64,000 bases of DNA. Origin: Methylobacteriaceae bacterium. GTDB taxonomy: Bacteria; Pseudomonadota; Alphaproteobacteria; Rhizobiales; Beijerinckiaceae. Of this stretch, positions 24,963 through 34,000 are shown in pieces; positions within the stretch are counted from its first letter, which is position 1; every line of letters starts with the position of its first letter. Both the position numbers and the translations under genes were made by a program. The stretch is taken from positions 1 to 64,000 of the forward strand of contig JACKJE010000007.1 of the NCBI GenBank assembly GCA_020638135.1. The letters are read 5' to 3'. The notes beneath the pieces were generated by a model that was not told where the DNA came from, did no database searches, and saw nothing but the letters and a program-made list of their open reading frames with translations.

Positions 24963-26009
24963 TCACTCGTGGTCGGCGACAATTCCTTCTGCTGCAATTA
25001 GATCCGGTATCGTATCGAGGAAAGCCTTGAACCGCGTTATGAGCGGCGTGCTTTGTTCTTTGTGCGCGATTACCCAATGAAATGCGTTTATGGCCGCTCG
25101 CTGTTTGAGGGGATCCCACATATCAACGATCGTTATTAGATCGTCTTTTGAGAGGGGCTTGAGGCCCTTGGCCTTTGCCTTTTCACGAACGCCATCGTGA
25201 AAATCTTCGCCGACAAGGAAACCTAGCGCTTGTCGCTGTTGAACCTCGCTAACGAAGAACTCAAGGCCGTCTAGGTCCGTTTCAGCAACCTTGAAGTGCT
25301 TGACCTCGGCTGAGATTACCAGTCGGTCGCCCTCCCAAGCATCTACGTCACCTACGCCGGCCATGCGGGCCGAACCCGTTCTGGCTTTTCTGCCCTCGAC
25401 CTGAAGGTGCGGCGCGTCGGCCCGAATAAAAGCGAAAACAAAAGCTTGATAGGCAGCGCCGGTTTGTTCCTGGCTGCGAACGCGAAATTCAAAGTGCTTC
25501 AGTAGTAGGCTGAAGACCGGCGGGTTTGCTTCGACCGAGGAGAGGTCGAACTTCGCTTCTGGCAGCTCCGCAAGCACAAACTCGATTGTCTGATCGCGTA
25601 ACCATTCGAGCTGACTCTTCGAAAAGCCGACCATGGAGTTCAGCCAATGTCGGTAGTCTGCCCATTTGCCAGTCGCATAAGGCTGTGAGCGTGGATAATC
25701 CTGGCGCTTCTTATCGACGAGATAGAAGCGATGTATGCGCTCATATGCGGGTCGGATCGTTTTTTGCTCTGACACGCCTGTTTTGACTGTCAGAGTGCTA
25801 ACGCCCTCTGTGATTTGAGGAAAGTCGGCAAATAGATCGTCAAGGGAAGTGTAGCCTCGTGCGGCGACATCCAACTCGATCAAGAAATCACACATTGCCG
25901 GCAAGAGGCCGCCCACATATTTGCGAGGGCGCGCATTGCGGCCACCAGCGTTAGTCGACGGGCGGCTAAACGCCGCCTTCATTTCTTCAAGTATTTCGGC
26001 TGGTGTCAC
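24963..26009 (-). CDS. Type II restriction endonuclease, PD-(D/E)XK type, possibly SacI-like
   Basis: 348 residues, GTG start at 26009, overlapping the end of the methylase gene by 23 bp. The catalytic core is GVGDVDAWEGDRLVISAEVKHFK near residues 218-240: Asp in DVDAW, then Glu-x-Lys (EVK). Length, gene pairing and phrases such as RKYVGGLLPAMCDFLIELDVAARGYTSLDDLF resemble the RE_SacI family, but I could not confirm this. It is the last gene of a regulator-methylase-nuclease operon and should cut unmethylated foreign DNA. An ACGGAATAA motif lies 3 bp before its start codon. Confidence 0.75.
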   Translation of the reverse strand: MTPAEILEEMKAAFSRPSTNAGGRNARPRKYVGGLLPAMCDFLIELDVAARGYTSLDDLFADFPQITEGVSTLTVKTGVSEQKTIRPAYERIHRFYLVDKKRQDYPRSQPYATGKWADYRHWLNSMVGFSKSQLEWLRDQTIEFVLAELPEAKFDLSSVEANPPVFSLLLKHFEFRVRSQEQTGAAYQAFVFAFIRADAPHLQVEGRKARTGSARMAGVGDVDAWEGDRLVISAEVKHFKVAETDLDGLEFFVSEVQQRQALGFLVGEDFHDGVREKAKAKGLKPLSKDDLITIVDMWDPLKQRAAINAFHWVIAHKEQSTPLITRFKAFLDTIPDLIAAEGIVADHE

Positions 26010-27027
26010 CGTTATTCCGTTCTCGCTCGACGTTGAGCGCCGTCAAGCGAGGGATCGCTGATGTCGCGATCTCAAAGTAACCTTTGTCGAGCTCCGTGCC
26101 AATTGCCCTGTATCCGAGCGACGCTGCCGCCGCCAACGTCGATCCACCGCCCATGAAGGGGTCGTACACGACCCCGACATCTAAGGGTAAGATTGCTCGG
26201 ACCGCCTGACGCATGAACCGCTGTGGCTTTAATGAGGGATGAGGCGCAAGTGCTCTTTCTTCCTTGCGAGTAGGCGCAGACGAGATCACATCCCGGAACG
26301 GCTCTTCGTCAGACACGCGGCGCAGGGCGCCCGCCCCCCACTTTCGTAGGTTGGCAGCGACCGTCTTTTCAGACAAAGGCTTGCGAAATAAGCCCCACGG
26401 CTCCCAGCATGAGCGAGGCATTACAGTGATGTCTCGAAACTCCTGTTCGAAGCCTTTGGGCCGATCTCCGCCGCGCAGCGTTTGCACCAGGCGAATTACT
26501 TCGCCTCGCTTTTCAAGTCCGGCACTTTCGACTGCCGAGAAGGCAACGCTCGAAAGCAGCGGGTTTGACGCCATCAGGAGATGGCCGCCCGGAACGAGCT
26601 TGGCGTTCAAAAGCTTTGCAAGCGTAGCGAAGAACTTCGATAGCCTCTTCCGATCGGCCGTGGTGATTACCGTGAACCGAGGAACTGGCGATCGCTTGCT
26701 GCCATCGAATGACGGCGGGATCCGCCAGACGCCGCCCTTGCCCTTTTTGAGTTTCGCGTGGTCTTTTTCCTCATATTCGATCAATCCATAGGGCGGGTCT
26801 GTGACCACCCCGTGGATCGAATTGTCAGGCACACTGCGCAGCCACGCGAACGCATCCATATTGATGGCTGCGATGTTCATTGTGTGCTCAATGATCCGAG
26901 TTTGAGGAGCGGCGGTGAGCGCCGTCCACAGCGCGTCATTGTTTGCAATCCGAGCACGTTGCGGCTTGCGTGCGAGCTGTCGCTTCGCGATCCCACGGGC
27001 ATCAGATGAGATTTCTATATGGCTCAT
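25987..27027 (-). CDS. DNA methyltransferase (N4/N6 beta class) of the R-M system
   Basis: 346 residues. TDPPYG near residue 77 is the catalytic motif IV, and DPFMGGGSTLAAAASLGYRAIGTELD near 290 is the SAM-binding motif I. This order (IV before I) defines the beta class of amino-methyltransferases. The target-recognition region lies between (RGGDRPKGFEQEFRDITVMPRSCWEPWGLFRKP). The start overlaps the upstream regulator by ATGA, which favours 27027 over the internal ATG at 26880. It protects the host from the partner nuclease. Confidence 0.88.
   Translation of the reverse strand: MSHIEISSDARGIAKRQLARKPQRARIANNDALWTALTAAPQTRIIEHTMNIAAINMDAFAWLRSVPDNSIHGVVTDPPYGLIEYEEKDHAKLKKGKGGVWRIPPSFDGSKRSPVPRFTVITTADRKRLSKFFATLAKLLNAKLVPGGHLLMASNPLLSSVAFSAVESAGLEKRGEVIRLVQTLRGGDRPKGFEQEFRDITVMPRSCWEPWGLFRKPLSEKTVAANLRKWGAGALRRVSDEEPFRDVISSAPTRKEERALAPHPSLKPQRFMRQAVRAILPLDVGVVYDPFMGGGSTLAAAASLGYRAIGTELDKGYFEIATSAIPRLTALNVERERNNGDTSRNT
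26012..26020. promoter_or_regulatory. Recurrent ACGGAATAA motif, site 4
   Basis: Exact match on the minus strand, within the last codons of the methylase gene and 3 bp ahead of the nuclease GTG. Confidence 0.35.
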
Positions 27028-27206
27028 GACGTTTTCTCGCGAAAAGTCGTGAGCATCAGCTCAAAGCACTCGTTGAGCTTCAGTCCGCGGCGGGCGGCTT
27101 CCATCTTGAATTCGCGGATGACATTTTTATCCAGACGCAAGCTGACCACAGCGCGAGGAACTTCTTTAGGCGGTTCAGCTTCTACGCGATCACGCTGGTG
27201 GGTCAT
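27024..27206 (-). CDS. Ribbon-helix-helix regulator of the R-M operon
   Basis: 60 residues. After a short charged arm, RAVVSLRLDKNVIREFKMEAARRGLKLNECFELMLTTF fits a ribbon-helix-helix: a strand with alternating residues, then two amphipathic helices. It is the first gene of the operon and overlaps the methylase by ATGA. A perfect 24-bp palindrome lies 17 bp upstream of its ATG. Type II systems usually use XRE-type controller proteins to delay nuclease expression; an RHH protein here would be a different solution to the same timing problem. Role inferred from position and fold. Confidence 0.7.
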   Translation of the reverse strand: MTHQRDRVEAEPPKEVPRAVVSLRLDKNVIREFKMEAARRGLKLNECFELMLTTFREKTS

Positions 27207-27222
27207 TCACTTGCGCCCTGTG

Positions 27223-27246
27223 TGACGTCTCGACGTCGAGACGTCA
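27223..27246. promoter_or_regulatory. Perfect 24-bp palindromic operator of the R-M operon
   Basis: TGACGTCTCGAC joined to its exact reverse complement. It contains three GACGTC units at 8-bp spacing, the spacing typical of cooperatively bound RHH dimers. It lies in the leader of the regulator gene, so binding would block transcription or translation of the whole operon. Confidence 0.7.
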
Positions 27247-27345
27247 GTCTCTCACAGTTGTGCAAAAGGTTCAAGGGACAAAGCGAGAATCGTTAGGAGT
27301 GCCTCAGCATAGCGCGCCCGGCCGCATGTTGTTGCGCCCAGCGGG

Positions 27346-27669
27346 CTACCGATCTTTATCGGTTGGGGATAACTGGATGAGGTCTTGTTCCAATGTCTCG
27401 ACAAGAGCGTCGATGCTTGGCCCGTACTCGAGCCCATCTTGGTCGCGATCGCAGCTGCCGCTGGGCAGTTGGGTGAGGAAGTCGCGAACGTGGCCGTCGA
27501 AGCGCTCATGCGGCTTGACAGATGTCCGCCGCGACCGCGCTTCCTTGTCGTAGAGGAGTCGAGCTCTCATGACTTCGAAGCTGTAGCCTCTCCCATTGCG
27601 TTGCAGAAGACGGATTAATCCGTTGACGCTCTCAGTATACGCGTTCGTGACGCCGTCCGCGGACAGGCG
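27346..27669 (-). pseudogene. ISL3-family transposase C-terminal remnant
   Basis: The open frame from 27669 encodes LSADGVTNAYTESVNGLIRLLQRNGRGYSFEVMRARLLYDK, the conserved final Asn/Glu helix region of ISL3 transposases (N.yTES.NG.iR...R.G.GYSFE..RARLL), then about 70 unrelated-looking residues. The zinc finger, helix-turn-helix and first catalytic Asp are gone. The break lies at about 27670, a few bases from the start of the membrane-protein gene, which suggests an insertion that later decayed. Confidence 0.75.
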
Positions 27670-27673
27670 CTAG

Positions 27674-28075
27674 ATGATGGACTTGATCACCTTTTGGTTG
27701 ACGGTCGCTCTTGGTTGCGGGCTGGGGATGTTGCGTTGGCGCGAACGACTTTGGCCCCGCGGTTATCACTGGGCCTGGGACTTGTTCGTTGGGTGGAGCA
27801 TCGCCGGCCTGTTCGTCGACGGCGTCGTCGGGGCTCCCGCAATCGCCAAGGTCCTGGGGTCCGATGTGGGAAGAAGTCTGTCTGGCGCTGCTTTGCCCGC
27901 GCTGGACGGGATCGAGGGACTTCAGGCGGCCATGGAGAATTTGTCCGCGGCCCTGACCGCCGTTGAGCTGATCATTGGCGCCTTCGGCATTTGGTTGATC
28001 GTCCGAAAGAGCAGCCAACCGTTCGACGAACCTTGGCTTGAGGAAATTCGCAGGAAACTGAGTGCGTCCGGCTGA
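27674..28075 (+). CDS. Small membrane protein
   Basis: 133 residues. Three hydrophobic segments are likely: MDLITFWLTVALGCGLGML (2-20), WDLFVGWSIAGLFVDGVVGAP (about 35-55), and LTAVELIIGAFGIWLIV (about 94-110). The remainder is a charged cytoplasmic tail (RKSSQPFDEPWLEEIRRKL). No known family. It begins at the edge of the ISL3 remnant and may have lost its original promoter. Confidence 0.6.
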   Translation: MMDLITFWLTVALGCGLGMLRWRERLWPRGYHWAWDLFVGWSIAGLFVDGVVGAPAIAKVLGSDVGRSLSGAALPALDGIEGLQAAMENLSAALTAVELIIGAFGIWLIVRKSSQPFDEPWLEEIRRKLSASG

Positions 28076-28096
28076 TCCCGGGAGGTCAGGCGTCGC

Positions 28097-28888
28097 TTAG
28101 GCGCGAGCGTCAATTGCCGTAGATTGCGTATTCGTGCTTGCGATGGCCGGGTCGGCGCTCTCTGCGCGCGGCGTCGGCAGCCGGTGTAGCCGTGGTCGCG
28201 CGAGCGGTGAATGTGTAGGACGCTCGTCGGTGAAGATAAGTGCGCTCTTGGCGCCGTCGCGCTCGTAACTCTGCAGGGCCTCCCAGCCGTGGCGGGAAAT
28301 CGAAGACGAGACGGCCTCGAATTTGTAGAAGATGCGTCGGGTAACAGTCCGCAGGACATCCTGCGGGCGCGGCTGGGTGAGACACGCAGTGTTCTTTCGC
28401 TCGAGCCGGAGGATAACGTCGCGCTCGTTTTCTCCGGGCAGCGCGACGAAGTCGAGATCAAGTGCAATGTCGACGTCGCTGAGGATGGCTTTGTTGGTAA
28501 GGATTGATCCGAACACCTTGATTGCGCGCACGTAGAACGCTTTCGTGCGGCTGTTGTGCTGTAGGGCGAGCTGCTGGAGGCGATCGACGACGGCAAGCGC
28601 GTCTGCGCGAGCGATCTGCGGAACGAAATCGGATCCTGTGAAGCGGCCGCCGAGTTTTCCAAGGCGCCCGGGTATGCGGTCTCGATCGCCGGGCTTGGCG
28701 AAAAAGCCGGCCTGTTGGAGGTCGCTGAAAGTCTTCCGCGCTGCAGATTGTTCGAGCCCCAGCGCGTTCTCCGCCCAGCGAGTAAACTTTTGAATTGTGA
28801 CCGGATTTGTTCGGCGCTTGCAGCGTAAGAACTTCTTGAGATCTCGCAGAGTGATCGCGCCGATCTGTTGGTCGGGATCGAAGTGCAT
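28097..28888 (-). CDS. Nucleotidyltransferase-like protein with N-terminal DNA-binding region
   Basis: 263 residues. AIKVFGSILTNKAILSDVDIALDLDF (near 120-145) has the GS-x9-DxD signature of minimal nucleotidyltransferases such as MNT antitoxins and Abi proteins. A helical N-terminus with a possible winged helix (LEQSAARKTFSDLQQAGFFAK) precedes it. The last 50 residues are low complexity. Such proteins occur in MNT/HEPN toxin-antitoxin pairs, but no HEPN partner is visible next to it. Role unknown; a regulatory or defence-related function is plausible. Confidence 0.6.
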   Translation of the reverse strand: MHFDPDQQIGAITLRDLKKFLRCKRRTNPVTIQKFTRWAENALGLEQSAARKTFSDLQQAGFFAKPGDRDRIPGRLGKLGGRFTGSDFVPQIARADALAVVDRLQQLALQHNSRTKAFYVRAIKVFGSILTNKAILSDVDIALDLDFVALPGENERDVILRLERKNTACLTQPRPQDVLRTVTRRIFYKFEAVSSSISRHGWEALQSYERDGAKSALIFTDERPTHSPLARPRLHRLPTPRAESADPAIASTNTQSTAIDARA

Positions 28889-29077
28889 GTGGGGCTACTC
28901 AGCTGGCTGGGAATCCAATTGCGCTGGGTGGGAATCCTGCAGGCCCGTCTTTTTTGAAGGCGGCCGTACGGGGATTTATCGCCGGTTTAGTTATGTTTTC
29001 GGCGTCGTCCCGTCTTTTTGTGAGACGGGGCGAATTGGGGTCATTTACGATGATTGGCGTCGACTTCACGTTATCGG

Positions 29078-30127
29078 CTACGCCTGCTTCTTGGTCATCT
29101 CGTAGATGGTAGCTTCTGGGGCCGCTGTGTTGCCCATGATTAGCTGCGCAGGAAATAGGTGCCATCGGCGACCCGTCCTGCCGACGCCGATAGCGACGCG
29201 CCTCCAGTGCCCGCGGCGCCAGTGAGTTGCGACGCCCCGCCGACTGGCCTCCTCGCGGACCGCGCGGACGTGCGCGCCGATCGTCCGGCCGATGAAGCGC
29301 ACTTTTCGAAAGCCACGAGCCTCGAGCTTGCCGATCCATTTCTCGCGCTCGCCTTTGTTCGGATGCGTTGAGCGCGCGACCAGGTCAGCGGGAGCGGAAT
29401 CTGGCCAATCTTCGACAATGTCTGGCTTCTCGGATCCGATGTAGGCCAGGATTGCGCCGATAATCATGCAGTAGCCATTGTTCTCTCGTGTCGTGAGCGA
29501 GAGGCTGTCTGGTGTAATTCTCGTCAACTGCGGACTGCCGTCGGCTATTTCGATTATTCGGGTCGCAGCGATGTTGTCGAGAACAGTGGGCTGTTCGTCG
29601 TCGCGCAGCGGGATTGAGAAGTTGAGCTGCCGTGCGGTCGCGAAGGCGACGGTTGTCAGCCTTCTCTTTTCATGGCGGGAGACATATGCGCCAACCACCA
29701 GATCTCCTGTTTCCAGTGGCAATTGGAAGCGCGAAAAGTCGATATATTGCGACTGAAACGGCGGGTTTTCGAATGGAGCATATGGCGTATCAGAAATATT
29801 GTCGGACCTTAATAACGTCTCCATGAGGTCATTCGCATCGAAAATGATTTTTCCGGCGTCGTCGAAATTGTCGACCACGAGCGATAGCATGCTGTGAGTT
29901 TGGGTGAATTTTCGCGGGTCGGCCCCGAAGCCGTCATAGTATGCGGAAATCGCCGGGATATCAGCCATGGCAAGTCGGTGAATACCTGCCAGGTCGTCGG
30001 GCTCCTTCAAGGTGTCGTCGCCCGTCTCCGACTTATATTGAAGGGCGGAGTTGATATGCATTGCGAGCGCGAAATCCGCTGCGATCCGAAGATTGAAGGG
30101 GTGGTATGCCGAGTGATTCATGTTCAT
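29078..30127 (-). CDS. Conserved hypothetical protein with WRRGHWR motif
   Basis: 349 residues, acidic. No membrane segment or catalytic motif is evident. The C-terminal block VREEASRRGVATHWRRGHWRRVAIGVGRTGRRWHLFPAQLI is a basic His/Arg/Trp phrase seen at the end of many plasmid and phage hypotheticals and may bind nucleic acid or a partner. The gene lies 257 bp downstream of the helicase operon (30384-37851), same direction, and two ACGGAATAA motifs occupy the gap, so it probably has its own promoter. Confidence 0.6.
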   Translation of the reverse strand: MNMNHSAYHPFNLRIAADFALAMHINSALQYKSETGDDTLKEPDDLAGIHRLAMADIPAISAYYDGFGADPRKFTQTHSMLSLVVDNFDDAGKIIFDANDLMETLLRSDNISDTPYAPFENPPFQSQYIDFSRFQLPLETGDLVVGAYVSRHEKRRLTTVAFATARQLNFSIPLRDDEQPTVLDNIAATRIIEIADGSPQLTRITPDSLSLTTRENNGYCMIIGAILAYIGSEKPDIVEDWPDSAPADLVARSTHPNKGEREKWIGKLEARGFRKVRFIGRTIGAHVRAVREEASRRGVATHWRRGHWRRVAIGVGRTGRRWHLFPAQLIMGNTAAPEATIYEMTKKQA

Positions 30128-30234
30128 GAGCCAATCCCTTGAATGCAGTTTGCGCTTGCGCGGCGTTGATATTCTCGGACGCGAATTTGGCGGTGAAGGA
30201 GGACAACGAGAGACCGCAGAAGCGGATGATCATA

Positions 30235-30243
30235 TTATTCCGT
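30235..30243. promoter_or_regulatory. Recurrent ACGGAATAA motif, site 5
   Basis: Exact match on the minus strand, 108 bp upstream of the gene starting at 30127. Confidence 0.45.
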
Positions 30244-30296
30244 TGTCGGGCCAGGTCCTGGCGTGAAAGCTTGGGAGGAGAAAATTGCGCCCTTGA

Positions 30297-30305
30297 TTAT
30301 TCCGT
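30297..30305. promoter_or_regulatory. Recurrent ACGGAATAA motif, site 6
   Basis: Second exact copy in the same gap, 62 bp from site 5 and in the same orientation. Confidence 0.45.
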
Positions 30306-30383
30306 AAAGACAGAAAGCATCTGCCCGTGGTCAAGTCTGTCAGAGGCTTCATTGCAGTCAAGACAAGGGCAGTAAGCAAGGGT

Positions 30384-31025
30384 TCAGCGAATGACTATTT
30401 TTGGAATTGCCCGTCGGCCTGGAAACTTCCGCTGATATTCAAGAAAGCCTGCGTGCATGCTAATCAGGCGCAAGAATTTGTATCGCGTCGTTGGCATCTG
30501 GCGATCAAGAAGCGGTGCGCCGTAGTAGGCGAGCGAATGGTCTGTTGTCGCATTGATCAGCGCGACTATGTTGTCGAAGCCGGCAGCGGCGAGGTCTTCC
30601 GAGGCGGCCCGGTACAATAGGTGCGTGATCGGCAGCGCGCCGATGCGCTTGTGTCGCAGAACAAGGTCCGGCGTCCACGGAATTTCCGTTGTGGAGAGGC
30701 TGCGGGGCTCTGTTCGCCAGGCAGGAAATTCGATGTTGAGCGCCGATAGGATGGCGGCGCGACGATCAGCTTCAGTCGTGTATGGATCGTTGGGCGACTT
30801 GGACAATTGCATATTGGCGAAACCGCCCGTCCAGCGCAGCAATCGTGTGAGCGAGGCGGCAGGATTGGCCAGCGCGCGCCCGAGGATAACTGGATCGACG
30901 AGAAAGTGGCCGAGGATCCAGCGCGGCGAGTACGGCTCTGCGTCCTCGAGCAGGGGCCCGCCGTGCAGGATGGATGACAGGAGTCTTTCAGCCTCTTGGT
31001 CTGAACTCTCTGGCGGGCAATTCAT
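30384..31025 (-). CDS. Third gene of the helicase operon, unknown
   Basis: 213 residues. The start overlaps the stop of the 1258-aa helicase gene by ATGA, so it is translationally coupled. Sequence features: a helical, Leu-rich first half (EAERLLSSILHGGPLLEDAEPYSPRWILGHFLVDPVILGRAL) and a basic C-terminus (YKFLRLISMHAGFLEYQRKFPGRRAIPKIVIR). No motif is recognised. Its coupling to the helicase suggests a subunit of the same complex. Confidence 0.65.
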   Translation of the reverse strand: MNCPPESSDQEAERLLSSILHGGPLLEDAEPYSPRWILGHFLVDPVILGRALANPAASLTRLLRWTGGFANMQLSKSPNDPYTTEADRRAAILSALNIEFPAWRTEPRSLSTTEIPWTPDLVLRHKRIGALPITHLLYRAASEDLAAAGFDNIVALINATTDHSLAYYGAPLLDRQMPTTRYKFLRLISMHAGFLEYQRKFPGRRAIPKIVIR

Positions 31026-34000
31026 CGCAGAACCAGGTTGAGCAGGTTGAGTTCGCTTGATGCGAAGAAATAGCGGTCGTCAAAGGCAGTCGACGTCCGC
31101 AGGGGATCGGTTTTGGCGATCGCCGCCGCAAACGGAAACGAGCGATAGAGCGGGACCGCCGGCATTGGCATATTGCCGGTGGCGAGCGCCCTGATCAGGG
31201 CATCGCGCCAGGCGTCTGGCGAGCGGAGTTCAACCGTCCCCGGCCTGCCGTCTGCATTGACAATTCGGTCATAGCCCAGCGGGATCGTGAGGGTCAGGTC
31301 GCGCGAATCCAGCGTCTTTTTGAACCGGAACGATCCTTCGTCCTTCTCGCGATTGAGGTAGTCGTGAAGGGTGGCCGACGCGTTGCGCAGGTTCTTGTTC
31401 AAGCCCTCCCTTTTCGAGATTGACCAGAGCTGGCCTTTCAGGCGGCTAAGCGTGGCGGCATTGCCGCCGTCGATCCGGTAGGCCTCGGACACAGCCGCGT
31501 CCGGCCAGCATTCGTAGACGATGGGCCCGGCGACCGTCGTTGTCGGCGGCAAGAGCGGGTTTGCTGGGTCGTGCGATAGGTGAAGACCGCGCAAGGGAAC
31601 ATGCAGGGCGGCATTTGCAAGCCTGCGGCGATAGTCCTCGTGGGTGAAAGACAATTTCTCCCGACCCTTTGGGACGGCGCCGATGAGTTCTGAAGCCGTG
31701 AGCAGCTGGCGGACGCCGTCGCGGCAGGCGACTAGGACGCCATTGTCCTCGCCGGTGGACCGGCTGATCGCGATCTCGATCTCCTTGAAGAAGACGCCGA
31801 TGGTATCCGTCATGGTGTCGGCCTGCTCCTCGATGCCGATAGCGCCGACGGGAACGAAGGCGATCTTGTTGGCAAGGCCGCTGTCGCCGGTGATGCGGGT
31901 GAGAAGGGTCGAGCGCAGCATGACGGCGAGCGTCAGGAAGTCCGTTGCGTGGCGCAGCCACTGGTCGGCAGGGATGGGCTCGCCGGGCTTTTGCGTGATG
32001 GCGTCCGATACCAGAAAGGTGAGCTTGCGGTGGCCGTCTTGGTCGAAGGAGACGCCGTCCCGCATCCGGCCGCGGCCGCGGTAGACGAGCTGCGAAAGCT
32101 CCATCAGGGCCGCTTCCGGCTTGAACCGGGGCATGCTCGCGATGATCGCCGTGCATTTCGGGAACGAAAGGCCGCGCGAGCCGGAAGACGTCATCAGGAA
32201 GACGCGCACCTGGTCCCGGCGCTCCGGAACCATCAGCGCATTCCTGTCGCGCAGCGCGACGGAGGAATCCAGTATCTGGACCGTGCTTTCGGAGAAGCCG
32301 GCCTCGGCTGCCCGATCGTCGGTGACGAGCGCCTTCTTCATGTCGGCCAGCAGCATGCGATCTTGGGCAAAGTAGATCGTCTGGGCGGCGCCGTCGGCGG
32401 CGGCCGCGAAGATCTCGGCGACGGCGTTTGCCTGATCGGCTTCCTGCGTCTGCTTGGCGATCGCCGAGCGGGCAGGGAGCGGTTCGCTGGTGCGCGGGTC
32501 GACGAGGTCGACGATTCGGAAAGCGAGCGTGGTCGTGATCGTCAGCCGCGCTGCCGGAAAGCTGTTGGTCATCACGTTCAGGCAGGGCGTTTCCAGTCCT
32601 GCGAGCTGGATCGTGTTGGCCGTGAGAGCGAATGCCTCGGCGCCATGGCTTGGCGCGATCAGGACCTTGTCCGGCGCCTTGTCCTCCGAGCGCAGATATT
32701 GATCGAGAATGCGGTCTGTCGCCAGCGAGGCGTCCGCCGGGATCAGGATGCAGGTGTACGGGCTCTGGCCGTCGAAGGGATCCAGGAATTGCGTCCGCAT
32801 CCATGAAGCCAGCGCGTGTACGAACGGCGCGCCGGCGCCGTCGCCGGCGAGTTCGTCCACCATGGCGATGATCAATGGGAAGCGCTTGGCGAATTCCTGC
32901 CGCTCCCGGCGTCCGGACGGGTGCTGAGCAGGACGGTCGAAGATGCGCTGGAGGGCGTTCGTCGAATTCTGACCGTCGGCGGTTTGCCGCATGGTCTGGA
33001 TCGCGGCTGTGATCGCGACCTGGTTTATCGTCGGGTCGTGTTCGAGCGCGATCCGGGTCGCATGACATATGGTCGAGAGGACCCCAGGGGAGCGTGGCCG
33101 GACGATCTGGTCTTCGGTTCCCGATACCGTCTGTTTCCGGTCGCGCTTGCGCGTGATCGCATCGATGTCGTCGATGTCGTCGAGATGCGTGAAGATCATC
33201 GATCCCTTGCGCTTCAGGTCCGCCAGACCAGGTGCGCCGTCTATGCGCACCGCGCGGTCCGTGAAGCTTATCCCGAAGCGCTCGGGGTGCTTTCGGGCAA
33301 AAGACGAGGCGGTCGATATAAGTTCTGACGTCGATGTGAGGGTCATGACGCCGGATGGCGCGTCCTTTGATCCGGCCAGTTCGGCGTAGACCTCGTTGTT
33401 GATGCCGACGCGCGGCGAAAAATAGAGGAACAGGAAGCCGTCGTCGCGGCTGCGCAGGAAGTTGCGGACTGCCGTGGTTTTGCCGATGCCGGGATTGCCT
33501 TCGAGAGCCAGCGCGGTCAGGTGGCCGGGTTTTGCCACCTTGAGGCCAGAAACGATGGCGGCAGCATGAAGGTCGCGTAGCGTCCGGGCAGGCGCGATAT
33601 GCGGCGTAACGGCGGTCGCCGGCGGCGCGCCGAAGAAAGCCGTTACCGCAGGATCGGGCTTCAGGAAGCTGGCGATCTCATGGTCGTCCAGCTTACGGGC
33701 CGGGTTGAAGAAGTCTTGTAGCTCCTCGCGCGCCGTAAACGAGAAGGGCTGGCCCGGCGTGATTGTCAGCGGCGTGACGGCCGCGCTCAGAGCCGGGGGG
33801 AGACGGCTTGCGATCTGGGCGAAGACTGCGCCGACGTCGGCGGCTTTTCCGTTTGCCGCACGGATGTAGGCGTGGCGCATTGCATTCATCAGGGCGCCGC
33901 GAGCATCGCCGTGTTCGACTTCGCCGGCAGCGTCGTATCTGGCTGCGAGGCTGTCGATGCCGGTCGACGTGACGGAAAGGGCGCGGACGGTGAGGCCGCG

